Part shown: positions 7,663 through 14,388 of the stretch, in pieces
How positions within the stretch are numbered: the stretch's first letter is position 1
Layout: each line of letters starts with the position of its first letter
Assembly (NCBI GenBank): GCA_910585205.1
Contig: CAJUCC010000040.1
Span: 1 to 28,316, forward strand
DNA length: 28,316 nt
Direction of reading: 5' to 3'
Source of the DNA: an uncultured Lachnospiraceae bacterium
GTDB taxonomy: Bacteria > Bacillota > Clostridia > Lachnospirales > Lachnospiraceae
Translations under genes and position numbers: made by a program
The notes under the pieces: generated by a model
Seen by the model: the letters and a program-made list of their open reading frames with translations, nothing else
Database searches by the model: none
What the model was told of the DNA's origin: nothing

Positions 7663-8202
7663 TTAACCGAAGTATCTCTCCAGCAGGCCCTTAAATGCCT
7701 TGCCATGACGAGCCTCGTCTCTTGCCATCTCATGAACGGTATCATGGATTGCGTCAAGATTTGCGGCTTTTGCTCTCTTCGCCAGATCAAATTTGCCGGC
7801 CGTAGCGCCGTTCTCCGCCTCTACACGCATCTCCAGATTTTTCTTTGTGGAATCGGTAACAACTTCACCCAACAGTTCCGCAAACTTTGCAGCGTGCTCT
7901 GCTTCTTCCCATGCAGCCTTTTCCCAATACAGACCGATTTCGGGATAACCTTCTCTGTGTGCAACTCTTGCCATCGCAAGATACATACCAACTTCGGAAC
8001 ACTCACCGTTAAAATTCGCGCGCAGATCAGCCAGAATGTCTTCGCTGACACCCTGTGCCACGCCTACAACATGTTCTGCAGCCCATTCCATTTCGCCGCT
8101 CTGTGCGGTAAATTTCCCTGCAGGCGCATTACAAACCGGGCATTTCTCCGGAGCCGCATCCCCTTCATGCACATAGCCACATACCTGACATACAAATTTC
8201 AT
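7663..8202 (-). CDS. rbr: Reverse rubrerythrin (rubredoxin domain first)
   Basis: Non-haem di-iron peroxidase that reduces hydrogen peroxide in anaerobes, with electrons from NADH through a reductase. The domain order is the reverse of classical rubrerythrin. The rubredoxin-like site comes first (CxxC at residues 5-8 and CPVC at 21-24). The ferritin-like four-helix domain follows, with Glu and ExxH di-iron ligands (GECSEVG, EEAEHA, HEMARDEARHG). The length of 179 residues fits reverse rubrerythrins of clostridia. An AGGAGG site precedes the ATG. It has its own strong promoter with a palindrome at the start site, and a terminator right after the stop. Cytoplasmic. Confidence in the family is high; the electron donor is inferred. 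Confidence 0.95.
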   Translation of the reverse strand: MKFVCQVCGYVHEGDAAPEKCPVCNAPAGKFTAQSGEMEWAAEHVVGVAQGVSEDILADLRANFNGECSEVGMYLAMARVAHREGYPEIGLYWEKAAWEEAEHAAKFAELLGEVVTDSTKKNLEMRVEAENGATAGKFDLAKRAKAANLDAIHDTVHEMARDEARHGKAFKGLLERYFG

Positions 8203-8248
8203 TTCTTTTTCCTCCTGTTATTATATTTACAATCTCTGTCTGTTAATT

Positions 8249-8265
8249 TCAGTAACGATTACTGA
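8249..8265. promoter_or_regulatory. Palindromic operator candidate at the rubrerythrin start site
   Basis: Perfect inverted repeat TCAGTAA - CGA - TTACTGA (7-3-7). It begins 4 bases downstream of the -10 box and covers the predicted transcription start (~8263). The position fits a repressor that blocks initiation. It does not match the PerR box. Confidence 0.6.
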
Positions 8266-8269
8266 TATT

Positions 8270-8298
8270 ATTATAAAGAGTCTGTCCCAACCTGTCAA
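8270..8298 (-). promoter_or_regulatory. Consensus sigma-A promoter of rubrerythrin
   Basis: On the minus strand, perfect -35 TTGACA (8293-8298), 17-base spacer, perfect -10 TATAAT (8270-8275). The full-consensus promoter suggests very high expression when not repressed. Confidence 0.93.
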
Positions 8299-8317
8299 CA
8301 CCTTTTTCGGAAATAAA

Positions 8318-9148
8318 TCAAATCTTTTGTGCCGTCAGCATAAAATAGGCCAGAACCAACGCCCCCAGCGCGATCCGATACCAGGCAAATACCTTAAAAT
8401 TATGCTTTTTAATATATCCCATCAGAAACCGAATCACAAAAACCGATACCAGAAAAGCCACGGCGCAGCCCACGCCCAGGATCGCCCACTCCATACCGCT
8501 GACAGTGGCGCCTTCCAGCACAAACTTTACGATCTTTAAGAGACTTGCACCGAACATCACCGGAATCGCCATAAAGAACGTAAATTCTGCCGCCGCTGTC
8601 CGGGACACGCCCAGAAGCAGCGCGCCGACAATCGTCGATCCGGAACGCGATGTCCCGGGGAAAATGCCGGCGATCAACTGGAAAATACCGATCACAAAGG
8701 CCACCGGCAGTGTAATCTGACTGATATTGCGCATTTTCGGCTTCCGTTTCCTGTTTTCGATCACAAGAAAAGCTACCCCGAACACGATCAGGGCAATCGC
8801 AATCGACCAATAATTATAGAAGAGTTCTTCGAACAGATCGTCAAACGGCAGCCCGATCACCACAGCCGGGATACATCCCACGGCCACCTTGCCCCACATC
8901 GAGAAGACATCCCCGCGGATCAGTCTGCCGCCGCCGAAGCGGAAGGGAAAGATCCGGTCCCAGTACAGAATCACCACCGCCATAATCGCTCCGAGCTGGA
9001 TTACCACCAGAAACATAGACCAGAATTCCGGCGTCACATCCAACTGCACAAATTCTTCCAAAAGTATCATATGTCCGGTACTGCTGATAGGAAGCCACTC
9101 CGTAATCCCTTCTACAATGCCGAATAATACAGCTTTTAACAATTCCAT
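8318..9148 (-). CDS. uppP: Undecaprenyl-diphosphatase UppP (BacA)
   Basis: Integral membrane phosphatase that converts undecaprenyl diphosphate to the monophosphate, recycling the lipid carrier of peptidoglycan synthesis. Loss or increase of such enzymes is known to change bacitracin sensitivity. Both catalytic signatures are intact: EGITEWLPISSTGH (residues 13-26) and PGTSRSG (164-170). The hydrophobic helices and length (276 residues) are normal. The ATG is 10 bases from a GGAGG site. It is the last gene of the aminotransferase-patatin-uppP run, 15 bases after the patatin stop. The rubrerythrin promoter begins only about 20 bases beyond its stop and I see no terminator in between. Confidence 0.97.
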   Translation of the reverse strand: MELLKAVLFGIVEGITEWLPISSTGHMILLEEFVQLDVTPEFWSMFLVVIQLGAIMAVVILYWDRIFPFRFGGGRLIRGDVFSMWGKVAVGCIPAVVIGLPFDDLFEELFYNYWSIAIALIVFGVAFLVIENRKRKPKMRNISQITLPVAFVIGIFQLIAGIFPGTSRSGSTIVGALLLGVSRTAAAEFTFFMAIPVMFGASLLKIVKFVLEGATVSGMEWAILGVGCAVAFLVSVFVIRFLMGYIKKHNFKVFAWYRIALGALVLAYFMLTAQKI

Positions 9149-9163
9149 CCAAGCAATTCCTCC

Positions 9164-10015
9164 TTATGGCTGTGCCAGATAATCCAGCAGCGCCTCATAA
9201 TTTGCCGCCGCCTCCCGGTAGCCCTGCTCATATAACGCCGTCAGCTTATCCCGGTCTTTTTCAATCCGTTTTACGCCGCTTGGCGTCTGCGGCCTGATTA
9301 CAAAGGCTCTGCCTTCTCTCTCCTGCTCTTCTAAATAGTCTAATGTTTTATTATAGGAAATATGTCTGTTTTTCATCAGTTCATATACCTGCGGATAGCG
9401 CAGGTATGCTGCCCGAATCAACCCGAGCGCGGACGATTTCTCCTTCCGGTATCCCACCTCTTTGGTCAGGACCACCACATTTTTCCGGTTGCCGTCCTGA
9501 ACGGACCGCCGGATCGGTATGGAATCCGCAAGAGAACCGTCCAGATACAGATTGTTTCCGATTTTGACATTTCTCGACACAAGCGGCAGCGAGCTGGATG
9601 CCTGCACCGCCTTAATGTCCCGCTTCATATCCCGCAAAGGCAGATACTCCGGTCTGCCGGTGACGATATTGGTAACAACGGCCCACGCCTTTCCCTCATA
9701 GCGGTCAAACGCCGCATAATCATAGGGATTGAGCCAGTTGGGGATCAGATCGTAGCAAAGGTCCTCATGGAACAGATTGCCGGTTAGCAAAAGGCTTCTT
9801 GCACTGCAGTAATCCCGGCATTGCAGATAGTCCACAGCCACATGGAACGCCCGCTTTTTCTGCCCGGACAGATAGCTGCACAGATGGCAGGCGCCTGCCG
9901 ATACGCCATAGCAGTCCGAAAACCACAGCCCCTTTTCCATAAAAAATTCCAGCACACCGCATGTATACATCCCCTTCATGCCGCCGCCTTCCAAAATCAG
10001 CCCTGCCTGATACAT
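9164..10015 (-). CDS. Patatin-like phospholipase
   Basis: Predicted cytoplasmic Ser-Asp acyl hydrolase acting on lipid esters. The oxyanion loop EGGGMKG (residues 9-15), the nucleophile elbow GVSAG (Ser39) and the Asp of DGS (159-161; DG[A/G] is more usual) are all present. There is no signal peptide. I place the start at the ATG 10013-10015, behind AGAAAGAAGGAG, giving 283 residues and beginning MYQAGLILEGGG as in relatives of the YjjU/RssA type. A start 33 codons earlier would overlap the aminotransferase gene. It lies 20 bases after the aminotransferase stop and 15 bases before uppP, so all three are probably co-transcribed. The natural lipid substrate is unknown. Confidence 0.92.
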   Translation of the reverse strand: MYQAGLILEGGGMKGMYTCGVLEFFMEKGLWFSDCYGVSAGACHLCSYLSGQKKRAFHVAVDYLQCRDYCSARSLLLTGNLFHEDLCYDLIPNWLNPYDYAAFDRYEGKAWAVVTNIVTGRPEYLPLRDMKRDIKAVQASSSLPLVSRNVKIGNNLYLDGSLADSIPIRRSVQDGNRKNVVVLTKEVGYRKEKSSALGLIRAAYLRYPQVYELMKNRHISYNKTLDYLEEQEREGRAFVIRPQTPSGVKRIEKDRDKLTALYEQGYREAAANYEALLDYLAQP

Positions 10016-10035
10016 AAGCTCCTTCTTTCTAACCG

Positions 10036-11229
10036 TTACCGGCCGGGATAGCATTCCGCCATAAACCTGCGCAGTGCAGGCAGAGAGCGCTCTACTTTTT
10101 CCGTATCGATACAATACGCCATCCGGAAATATCCGGGACAGCCAAAGCCGTCCCCCGGCACCATAATCAGATCATAGTCCCTGCCTTTTCTGCAAAATGC
10201 AGCGGCGTCTTCCTCCGGCGCCCTGGGGAAAATATAAAATGTACCGCCCGGTTCCACACAAGTGAATCCAAGCGCTTTCAATTCCCGATATAAGATATTT
10301 TTATTGGTTTCATACACCGCCGTATCCGACGTCAGATCAAGATGCTCCGCCACCGCAAGCTGTATGAGCGATGCCGGACAGTTATGTCCCGTCTCCCGCG
10401 AAATCTGCCCGCACATCTGGATGATCGTTTTTCCCGTCTCACATGCCGGGCTGACCGCCACATAGCCGATCCGCTCCCCCGGCAGCGAAAGCGATTTGGA
10501 AAAAGAGTAACACATCAACGTATCGGCGTAAAATGCAGACACAAACGGCGCATCCACGCCCGCAAACACAATCTCACGATACGGCTCGTCCGAGATCAGA
10601 TAAATCGTATGGCCGTATTCCGCCGACTTCCTCTCCAGCAGATCTGCCAGCTTCCGCAGCGTCTGTGCGGAATACACAACGCCGGAAGGATTATTCGGTG
10701 TATTAATCAATACGGCAGCGACATTCCGGGAAAGCATTTCTTCCAGCAGCGGAAAATGAATCTGAAACGTTTCCGTATCCGCAGGCACCATCTTCAATAC
10801 GGCTCCTGTTCCGTTCACATAAGGAACATATTCCGAAAAACAGGGCGCAAACGTCAGCACTTCGTCACCGGGTTCCGTCACCGCACGCAGCGCATGCGCA
10901 ATCGCGCCAGCCGCGCCGGAAGTCATGAAAATATGCCCCGCCTCATAGGGCATGCCGAACCGTTTCCGCAGAGAAGCCGCCACCTTTTCCCGCACCGCGG
11001 CAATGCCAAGCGAGGGACTATAGCCATGGACCGCCATGGGATCACCCTCCTGCAGCAGACGCACCATCGTCCGTGTTACGGCCTCCGGCGCCGGAACCGA
11101 CGGGTTTCCCAGACTGAAATCAAAAACATTTTCATATCCGATCTCTTTCCCCCGCGCCGTGGCAAACTCCGACAGTTCGCGAATTACCGATTTCCCCTGC
11201 AGCATTGACTGATAATGACCGGCCAGCAT
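10036..11229 (-). CDS. PLP-dependent aminotransferase, class I/II
   Basis: Fold-type I aminotransferase that probably moves an amino group between an amino acid and a 2-oxo acid; the substrate is not predictable. The PLP residues are in place: NTPNNPSG (Asn180), SDEPY (Asp214, Tyr217), the Schiff-base lysine in SFSKSLSLPGERIGY (Lys245) and Arg253 of that motif. 397 residues is the usual length. A GAGGGGGAA site precedes the ATG. It is the first gene of a run with patatin and uppP, with its own promoter back-to-back with that of the HD-GYP gene. Genes of this type are common in Lachnospiraceae as 'pyridoxal phosphate-dependent aminotransferase'. No role linked to lipid metabolism is evident from sequence. 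Confidence 0.94.
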   Translation of the reverse strand: MLAGHYQSMLQGKSVIRELSEFATARGKEIGYENVFDFSLGNPSVPAPEAVTRTMVRLLQEGDPMAVHGYSPSLGIAAVREKVAASLRKRFGMPYEAGHIFMTSGAAGAIAHALRAVTEPGDEVLTFAPCFSEYVPYVNGTGAVLKMVPADTETFQIHFPLLEEMLSRNVAAVLINTPNNPSGVVYSAQTLRKLADLLERKSAEYGHTIYLISDEPYREIVFAGVDAPFVSAFYADTLMCYSFSKSLSLPGERIGYVAVSPACETGKTIIQMCGQISRETGHNCPASLIQLAVAEHLDLTSDTAVYETNKNILYRELKALGFTCVEPGGTFYIFPRAPEEDAAAFCRKGRDYDLIMVPGDGFGCPGYFRMAYCIDTEKVERSLPALRRFMAECYPGR

Positions 11230-11288
11230 ATTGGTTCCCCCTCATTAAAACAAACGAATTTCTGATTTTATAGCAATGCTATTTCCTA

Positions 11289-11317
11289 ATCATATTCCAA
11301 AATGCTTCCATTGTCCA
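11289..11317 (-). promoter_or_regulatory. Promoter of aminotransferase-patatin-uppP
   Basis: On the minus strand, -35 TGGACA (11312-11317), 17-base spacer, -10 TATGAT (11289-11294). It lies 7 bases from the -35 of the divergent HD-GYP promoter, so the two polymerases would compete. Confidence 0.6.
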
Positions 11318-11324
11318 GTCGCAG

Positions 11325-11353
11325 TTGACGAACTATACGAAAAGTTTTATAAT
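11325..11353 (+). promoter_or_regulatory. Sigma-A promoter of the HD-GYP gene
   Basis: -35 TTGACG (11325-11330), 17-base spacer, perfect -10 TATAAT (11348-11353). The predicted start near 11360 leaves a leader of about 50 bases. Confidence 0.85.
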
Positions 11354-11365
11354 AATAGTATAGTT
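11331..11365. promoter_or_regulatory. Inverted repeat enclosing the HD-GYP promoter spacer and -10
   Basis: AACTATAC (11331-11338) and GTATAGTT (11358-11365) are perfect inverted copies 19 bases apart. One abuts the -35, the other covers the predicted start. A further related half-copy (TGTATAGC) follows directly. Placement suggests an operator pair for an unknown regulator. Confidence 0.5.
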
Positions 11366-11411
11366 TGTATAGCTATGTCTTACGTTTTGACAGGAAAAGA
11401 GAGGTATTTTT

Positions 11412-12557
11412 ATGAAACAAATTGCTTACGAGCAATTAAAGCCCGGCATGACAACGGCTGAAGACATTTATGCCATGAACGGGCAGCAGTTGCTGGTTCC
11501 CAAGGGAACCAAATTGACGCCCCTCAAACTGCAGTTGATGGGGGTTTTTTCCATTCGTACCGTCTATATTGAAGATGACATACCCGAGGGGGCGGGCGCG
11601 TCTGAATCTGTCGATAAAAAATCAGTCGTGAATGATCTGCGGGGAAGCGGCATTCCCGGTTTTACATCCAATCTCCCGGAGCCTGTCCGCGAAGCACGCA
11701 TCCAGGAAATCAAAGAGTATAAAAAGACCTACGGCGAAGGGCTGAATTATTTTCAGGTTGCAGTCAACAATCTGGTTGCCAAAAATACAGATCTCAATGT
11801 CGATACCATTTTAAACCAGACGCTTTCGCTGCTGCATCCCAAGCGGCAAAATATCAGCGTACTGGAAATGCTTTTATATATGAAAGAATACGATAACAGT
11901 GTCTACTCTCACTGTATCAATACATCGCTTCTGTGTAAGATGCTGGCGCAATGGCTGGAATACAGCGAAGATGACTGCCGTATGGCCGCTGCCTGCGGTC
12001 TGTTTCACGATATGGGACAGCTTGCCATACCGGATGAAATCATTCAAAAGCCCGGTCCGCTGACACCGGAGGAGCGTAAGATTGTCAATACCCATCCCGA
12101 GAAAGGCTACCAAATGTTGGAAGAATACGGTGTCGACGAAACCGTACGCCTGGCGGCGCTGATGCATCACGAGAAATGTGACGGCAGCGGTTATCCGCGG
12201 GGACTGAAAGACAAAGAGATTGACCGTTTTGCCAAGTTGGTGACAATCTGCGATATTTACGACGCCATGACATCCGACCGGCCATACCGAAAAGCATTGA
12301 CACCGTTCGCCGTGATCGAGCATTTCGAAAATGACGGGTTGAGCAAATTCGATACCCGTGCGATTCTGCTCTTTCAGGAAAATACCGCCAACACGTATCT
12401 CAACTGTCCTGTGCGTCTGAGCAACGGCTCCGTGGGATATGTTGTATTTATCAACCGCGGCCGTCTGGGCCGTCCCATCGTTCAGTGCGGAAACGAGTTT
12501 TTTGATCTGAGTAAACGTGACGATCTGACGATTTCGGAAATGCTTGCCGTAGTCTGA
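11412..12557 (+). CDS. HD-GYP domain protein, probable cyclic-di-GMP phosphodiesterase
   Basis: Predicted metal-dependent hydrolase of cyclic di-GMP. Residues 1-55 carry the LKPGMTTAEDIYAMNGQQLL type N-terminal segment often seen before clostridial HD-GYP domains. Residues ~110-140 are a helical linker. The HD-GYP core at ~160-320 keeps H167, HD (199-200), H228, HH (252-253), the GYP loop DGSGYPRGL (257-265) and D281 in DIYDAMTSDRPYR. A short C-terminal beta domain (about 330-381) follows. HDMGQ replaces the common HDIGK. There is no membrane segment or receiver domain, so it is a soluble enzyme. The start follows GAGAGG. It is a single-gene unit: own promoter, strong terminator after the stop. 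Activity toward c-di-GMP is inferred from the family. Confidence 0.93.
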   Translation: MKQIAYEQLKPGMTTAEDIYAMNGQQLLVPKGTKLTPLKLQLMGVFSIRTVYIEDDIPEGAGASESVDKKSVVNDLRGSGIPGFTSNLPEPVREARIQEIKEYKKTYGEGLNYFQVAVNNLVAKNTDLNVDTILNQTLSLLHPKRQNISVLEMLLYMKEYDNSVYSHCINTSLLCKMLAQWLEYSEDDCRMAAACGLFHDMGQLAIPDEIIQKPGPLTPEERKIVNTHPEKGYQMLEEYGVDETVRLAALMHHEKCDGSGYPRGLKDKEIDRFAKLVTICDIYDAMTSDRPYRKALTPFAVIEHFENDGLSKFDTRAILLFQENTANTYLNCPVRLSNGSVGYVVFINRGRLGRPIVQCGNEFFDLSKRDDLTISEMLAVV

Positions 12558-12588
12558 CCGTTATATAACATGCGGTAACACTGCGCGC

Positions 12589-12625
12589 AGCGCTCCGGCC
12601 CATGTACGGCCGGAGCGCTTTTTTT
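12589..12625 (+). terminator. Strong Rho-independent terminator after the HD-GYP gene
   Basis: AGCGCTCCGGCC (12589-12600) pairs over 12 bp with GGCCGGAGCGCT (12608-12619), followed by seven T. The stem nearly reaches the end of the convergent GNAT gene at 12632. Confidence 0.96.
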
Positions 12626-12631
12626 GTCGCG

Positions 12632-13393
12632 TCAGCAAATATTCCCCGCCTGATGTCCCTCACAATCGGTTCCTTTTACAACATATTCATAGACAGCCAT
12701 GCCGGACGGATCCGTTTCCGCAGTCAGGCGAAAGCCAAGCTTTTTCAGCAGTGCCACGGAAGCGTCATTCTGTGACTGCACTCTGGATATAACCCGTCTG
12801 CAGTCAATCTCCCGCTCGGCAAATGCCAGAACCGCCCGGCATACCTCGGACGCAATCCCCTGTCCCTGCCAGGGCCGGGCAATCACATATCCCAGTTCAA
12901 CCCCGCGCTCTCCGGGTTCCAGTCCGGCGCGTCCGATCACCGTACCGGTGGCCTTCTCTTCCACTATCCAGATTCCATATCCGTAAAACTCATAAACACA
13001 TCTGCGGTAGTCCGCCGCATACCGCCGTTCCTCCTCCCGGCTTTCAAAAAGGTTTTCCATAAACCGCGTGATCGAATCATCGGCATAAATTTCATAGAGC
13101 CTGTCCACATCCGCAACGGTCATCTCCCGCAGTCGACACCGTTCCGTCTCCAGAATATTCCATGGCAGCCCGGCCAGACGCCGGTACAGCCGTTCCAGGT
13201 CATCCGGCTCCATTTCTTCCGGCCGTTCCACGGCATATGGGATACCGGAAAAATCCGCATCCCGGTTTTCCTCCGTTAAGACGGCCGCCGCCTTTTCTCC
13301 GTTCGCCCGCAGCATGCGCAAAAAAGCCAGATCATCCGTCAGATACAGTGTGCCGCTATCCGCGCCGCAGTCAATCACAATTCCCTTTACCAT
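12632..13393 (-). CDS. GNAT family N-acetyltransferase with extra N-terminal domain
   Basis: Predicted acetyl-CoA-dependent acetyltransferase of the RimJ/RimL type; the target is unknown. The GNAT domain spans about residues 82-245. It starts ETERCRLREMTVADVDRLYEIY, carries the acetyl-CoA loop region (LGYVIARPWQGQGIASEVCRAVLAF) and ends with the NDASVALLKKLGFR motif. About 80 residues precede it (starting MVKGIVIDCGADSGTLYLTDD) and form a separate small alpha/beta unit; LYLTDD and AVLTEENRDADF look like a Rossmann- or HAD-like fragment. AAAGGA lies upstream of the ATG. It is monocistronic, with its own promoter overlapping that of the divergent cyclophilin gene. Confidence 0.9.
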   Translation of the reverse strand: MVKGIVIDCGADSGTLYLTDDLAFLRMLRANGEKAAAVLTEENRDADFSGIPYAVERPEEMEPDDLERLYRRLAGLPWNILETERCRLREMTVADVDRLYEIYADDSITRFMENLFESREEERRYAADYRRCVYEFYGYGIWIVEEKATGTVIGRAGLEPGERGVELGYVIARPWQGQGIASEVCRAVLAFAEREIDCRRVISRVQSQNDASVALLKKLGFRLTAETDPSGMAVYEYVVKGTDCEGHQAGNIC

Positions 13394-13401
13394 AACAGTC
13401 C

Positions 13402-13430
13402 TTTACGAAATATCATTTTTCCTTTACAAT
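13402..13430 (+). promoter_or_regulatory. Sigma-A promoter of the cyclophilin gene
   Basis: -35 TTTACG (13402-13407), 17-base spacer, -10 TACAAT (13425-13430). Leader of about 65 bases. It lies directly against the divergent GNAT promoter. Confidence 0.65.
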
Positions 13431-13432
13431 AC

Positions 13433-13461
13433 ACTATAGTATCTTTTATCAGTATTGCCAA
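13433..13461 (-). promoter_or_regulatory. Sigma-A promoter of the GNAT gene
   Basis: On the minus strand, -35 TTGGCA (13456-13461), 17-base spacer, -10 TATAGT (13433-13438). The -10 boxes of the two divergent promoters are 2 bases apart, so initiation should be mutually exclusive. Confidence 0.75.
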
Positions 13462-13504
13462 TGAATATCGTAAACCAATTATTGCAGAAAGGAAAGAATC
13501 CATT

Positions 13505-14023
13505 ATGAAAAATCCTGTTATCACAATTACTATGGAAAACGGCGATGTCATAAAAGCCGAGCTCTATCCCGAAACCGCGCCCAATACGGTACGAAATTTT
13601 ATCAGTCTTGTCGAAAAAAAATTTTATGACGGCCTGATTTTTCACCGTGTTATCAAAGGTTTTATGATCCAGGGCGGCGATCCGGACGGCAATGGCACAG
13701 GCGGCCCGGGCTATGGCATCAAAGGGGAATTTTCCCAGAACGGCTTTGCGAACGATCTCAAACATACGCCCGGCGTTCTCTCCATGGCGAGAAGCTTTCT
13801 CCCCGATTCCGCCGGCAGCCAATTCTTTATTATGCACAGAAAGGCGCCGCATCTGGACGGCTCATATGCCGCATTCGGTAAAGTTACGGAAGGCATGGAG
13901 GCCGTGGACCGTATTGCCGAATCCGAAACCGACGCTTCGGACCGGCCGCTTCGGCAGCAGATGATCCGCAGCATTACCGTTGATTGCTTCGGTGTGGAAT
14001 ATCCCGAACCGGAGAAACAATAG
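13505..14023 (+). CDS. ppiB: Peptidyl-prolyl cis-trans isomerase, cyclophilin type
   Basis: Catalyses cis-trans isomerisation of proline peptide bonds. Cytoplasmic: no signal peptide or lipobox. The cyclophilin core is complete: FHRVIKGFMIQGGD (residues 47-59, with catalytic Arg48 and Gln56), SAGSQFFI (102-109), and HLDGSYAAFGKV (116-127). As in many bacterial cyclophilins, the Trp121 position of human CypA is not Trp. 172 residues is normal for this single-domain type. An AGAAAGGAAAG site lies upstream of the ATG. Monocistronic, with a divergent promoter shared region on the GNAT side and a long AT-rich gap downstream. Confidence 0.96.
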   Translation: MKNPVITITMENGDVIKAELYPETAPNTVRNFISLVEKKFYDGLIFHRVIKGFMIQGGDPDGNGTGGPGYGIKGEFSQNGFANDLKHTPGVLSMARSFLPDSAGSQFFIMHRKAPHLDGSYAAFGKVTEGMEAVDRIAESETDASDRPLRQQMIRSITVDCFGVEYPEPEKQ

Positions 14024-14190
14024 CGGGAACAGTTGTGCGTTCATATTTTATTTACATTTCATTTAAAGAAACTTAATTCGCATAACATTTTTTATCCAAA
14101 TTCATATCTTATACTATAAAACATAAGATACAGCAACACACATTTCAAAACGCCAACTAACATTACTTTATAAATAGCTTTTTCATAATA

Positions 14191-14217
14191 ATGCCAGGTA
14201 ATTTATTTACCTGGCAT
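14191..14217 (+). terminator. Hairpin, likely weak terminator downstream of ppiB
   Basis: ATGCCAGGTAA (14191-14201) pairs perfectly with TTACCTGGCAT (14207-14217), 11 bp with a 5-base loop. It is followed by CCTCCCTTTTC, a poor U tract. It lies 170 bases beyond the ppiB stop and 44 bases before the agcS promoter. Confidence 0.5.
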
Positions 14218-14260
14218 CCTCCCTTTTCCGGGGTTTTTTACAGAAATTTTATAATTTATA

Positions 14261-14289
14261 TTGACTTTTGCACTTTACTATATTAAAAT
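14261..14289 (+). promoter_or_regulatory. Sigma-A promoter of agcS
   Basis: -35 TTGACT (14261-14266), 17-base spacer, -10 TAAAAT (14284-14289). The predicted start near 14296 gives a leader of about 93 bases. Confidence 0.75.
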
Positions 14290-14306
14290 CAATTTGTTAC
14301 AAAGGA

Positions 14307-14342
14307 CGTAATAACGCATTGCGTGTATTATGCCTTTTTTTT
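14307..14342 (+). terminator. Leader terminator / attenuator candidate upstream of agcS
   Basis: CGTAATAACGC (14307-14317) pairs with GCGTGTATTATG (14321-14332), with one bulged G and one G-U pair. CC and eight T follow (14335-14342). It starts about 10 bases after the predicted transcription start, ahead of the agcS ribosome binding site. It therefore has the form of an intrinsic terminator inside the leader. Confidence 0.6.
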
Positions 14343-14388
14343 GTACGGCCATCATTACCGGCCACTATTACTATGGGAGGAACCTGTT

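Larger units (their letters stand above)
14024..14388. other. AT-rich intergenic region between ppiB and agcS
   Basis: No coding sequence that I can support. It holds an inverted repeat TATCTTAT/ATAAGATA (14105-14112 and 14123-14130, loop of 10), a hairpin at 14191-14217, a sigma-A promoter at 14261-14289 and a terminator-like hairpin at 14307-14342, all listed separately. There is not enough conserved sequence here for a glycine riboswitch. Confidence 0.7.

Noticed and set aside
8249..8265. PerR box at the rubrerythrin promoter
   Set aside because: The palindrome has a different sequence (TCAGTAA arms) from the TTATAAT-type PerR/Fur-like sites, so I list it as an unknown operator.
14024..14388. 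Glycine riboswitch or T-box before agcS
   Set aside because: Such elements often precede this family, but I find no GGAGAG-type aptamer core or T-box sequence, and the leader after the predicted start is only about 93 bases.
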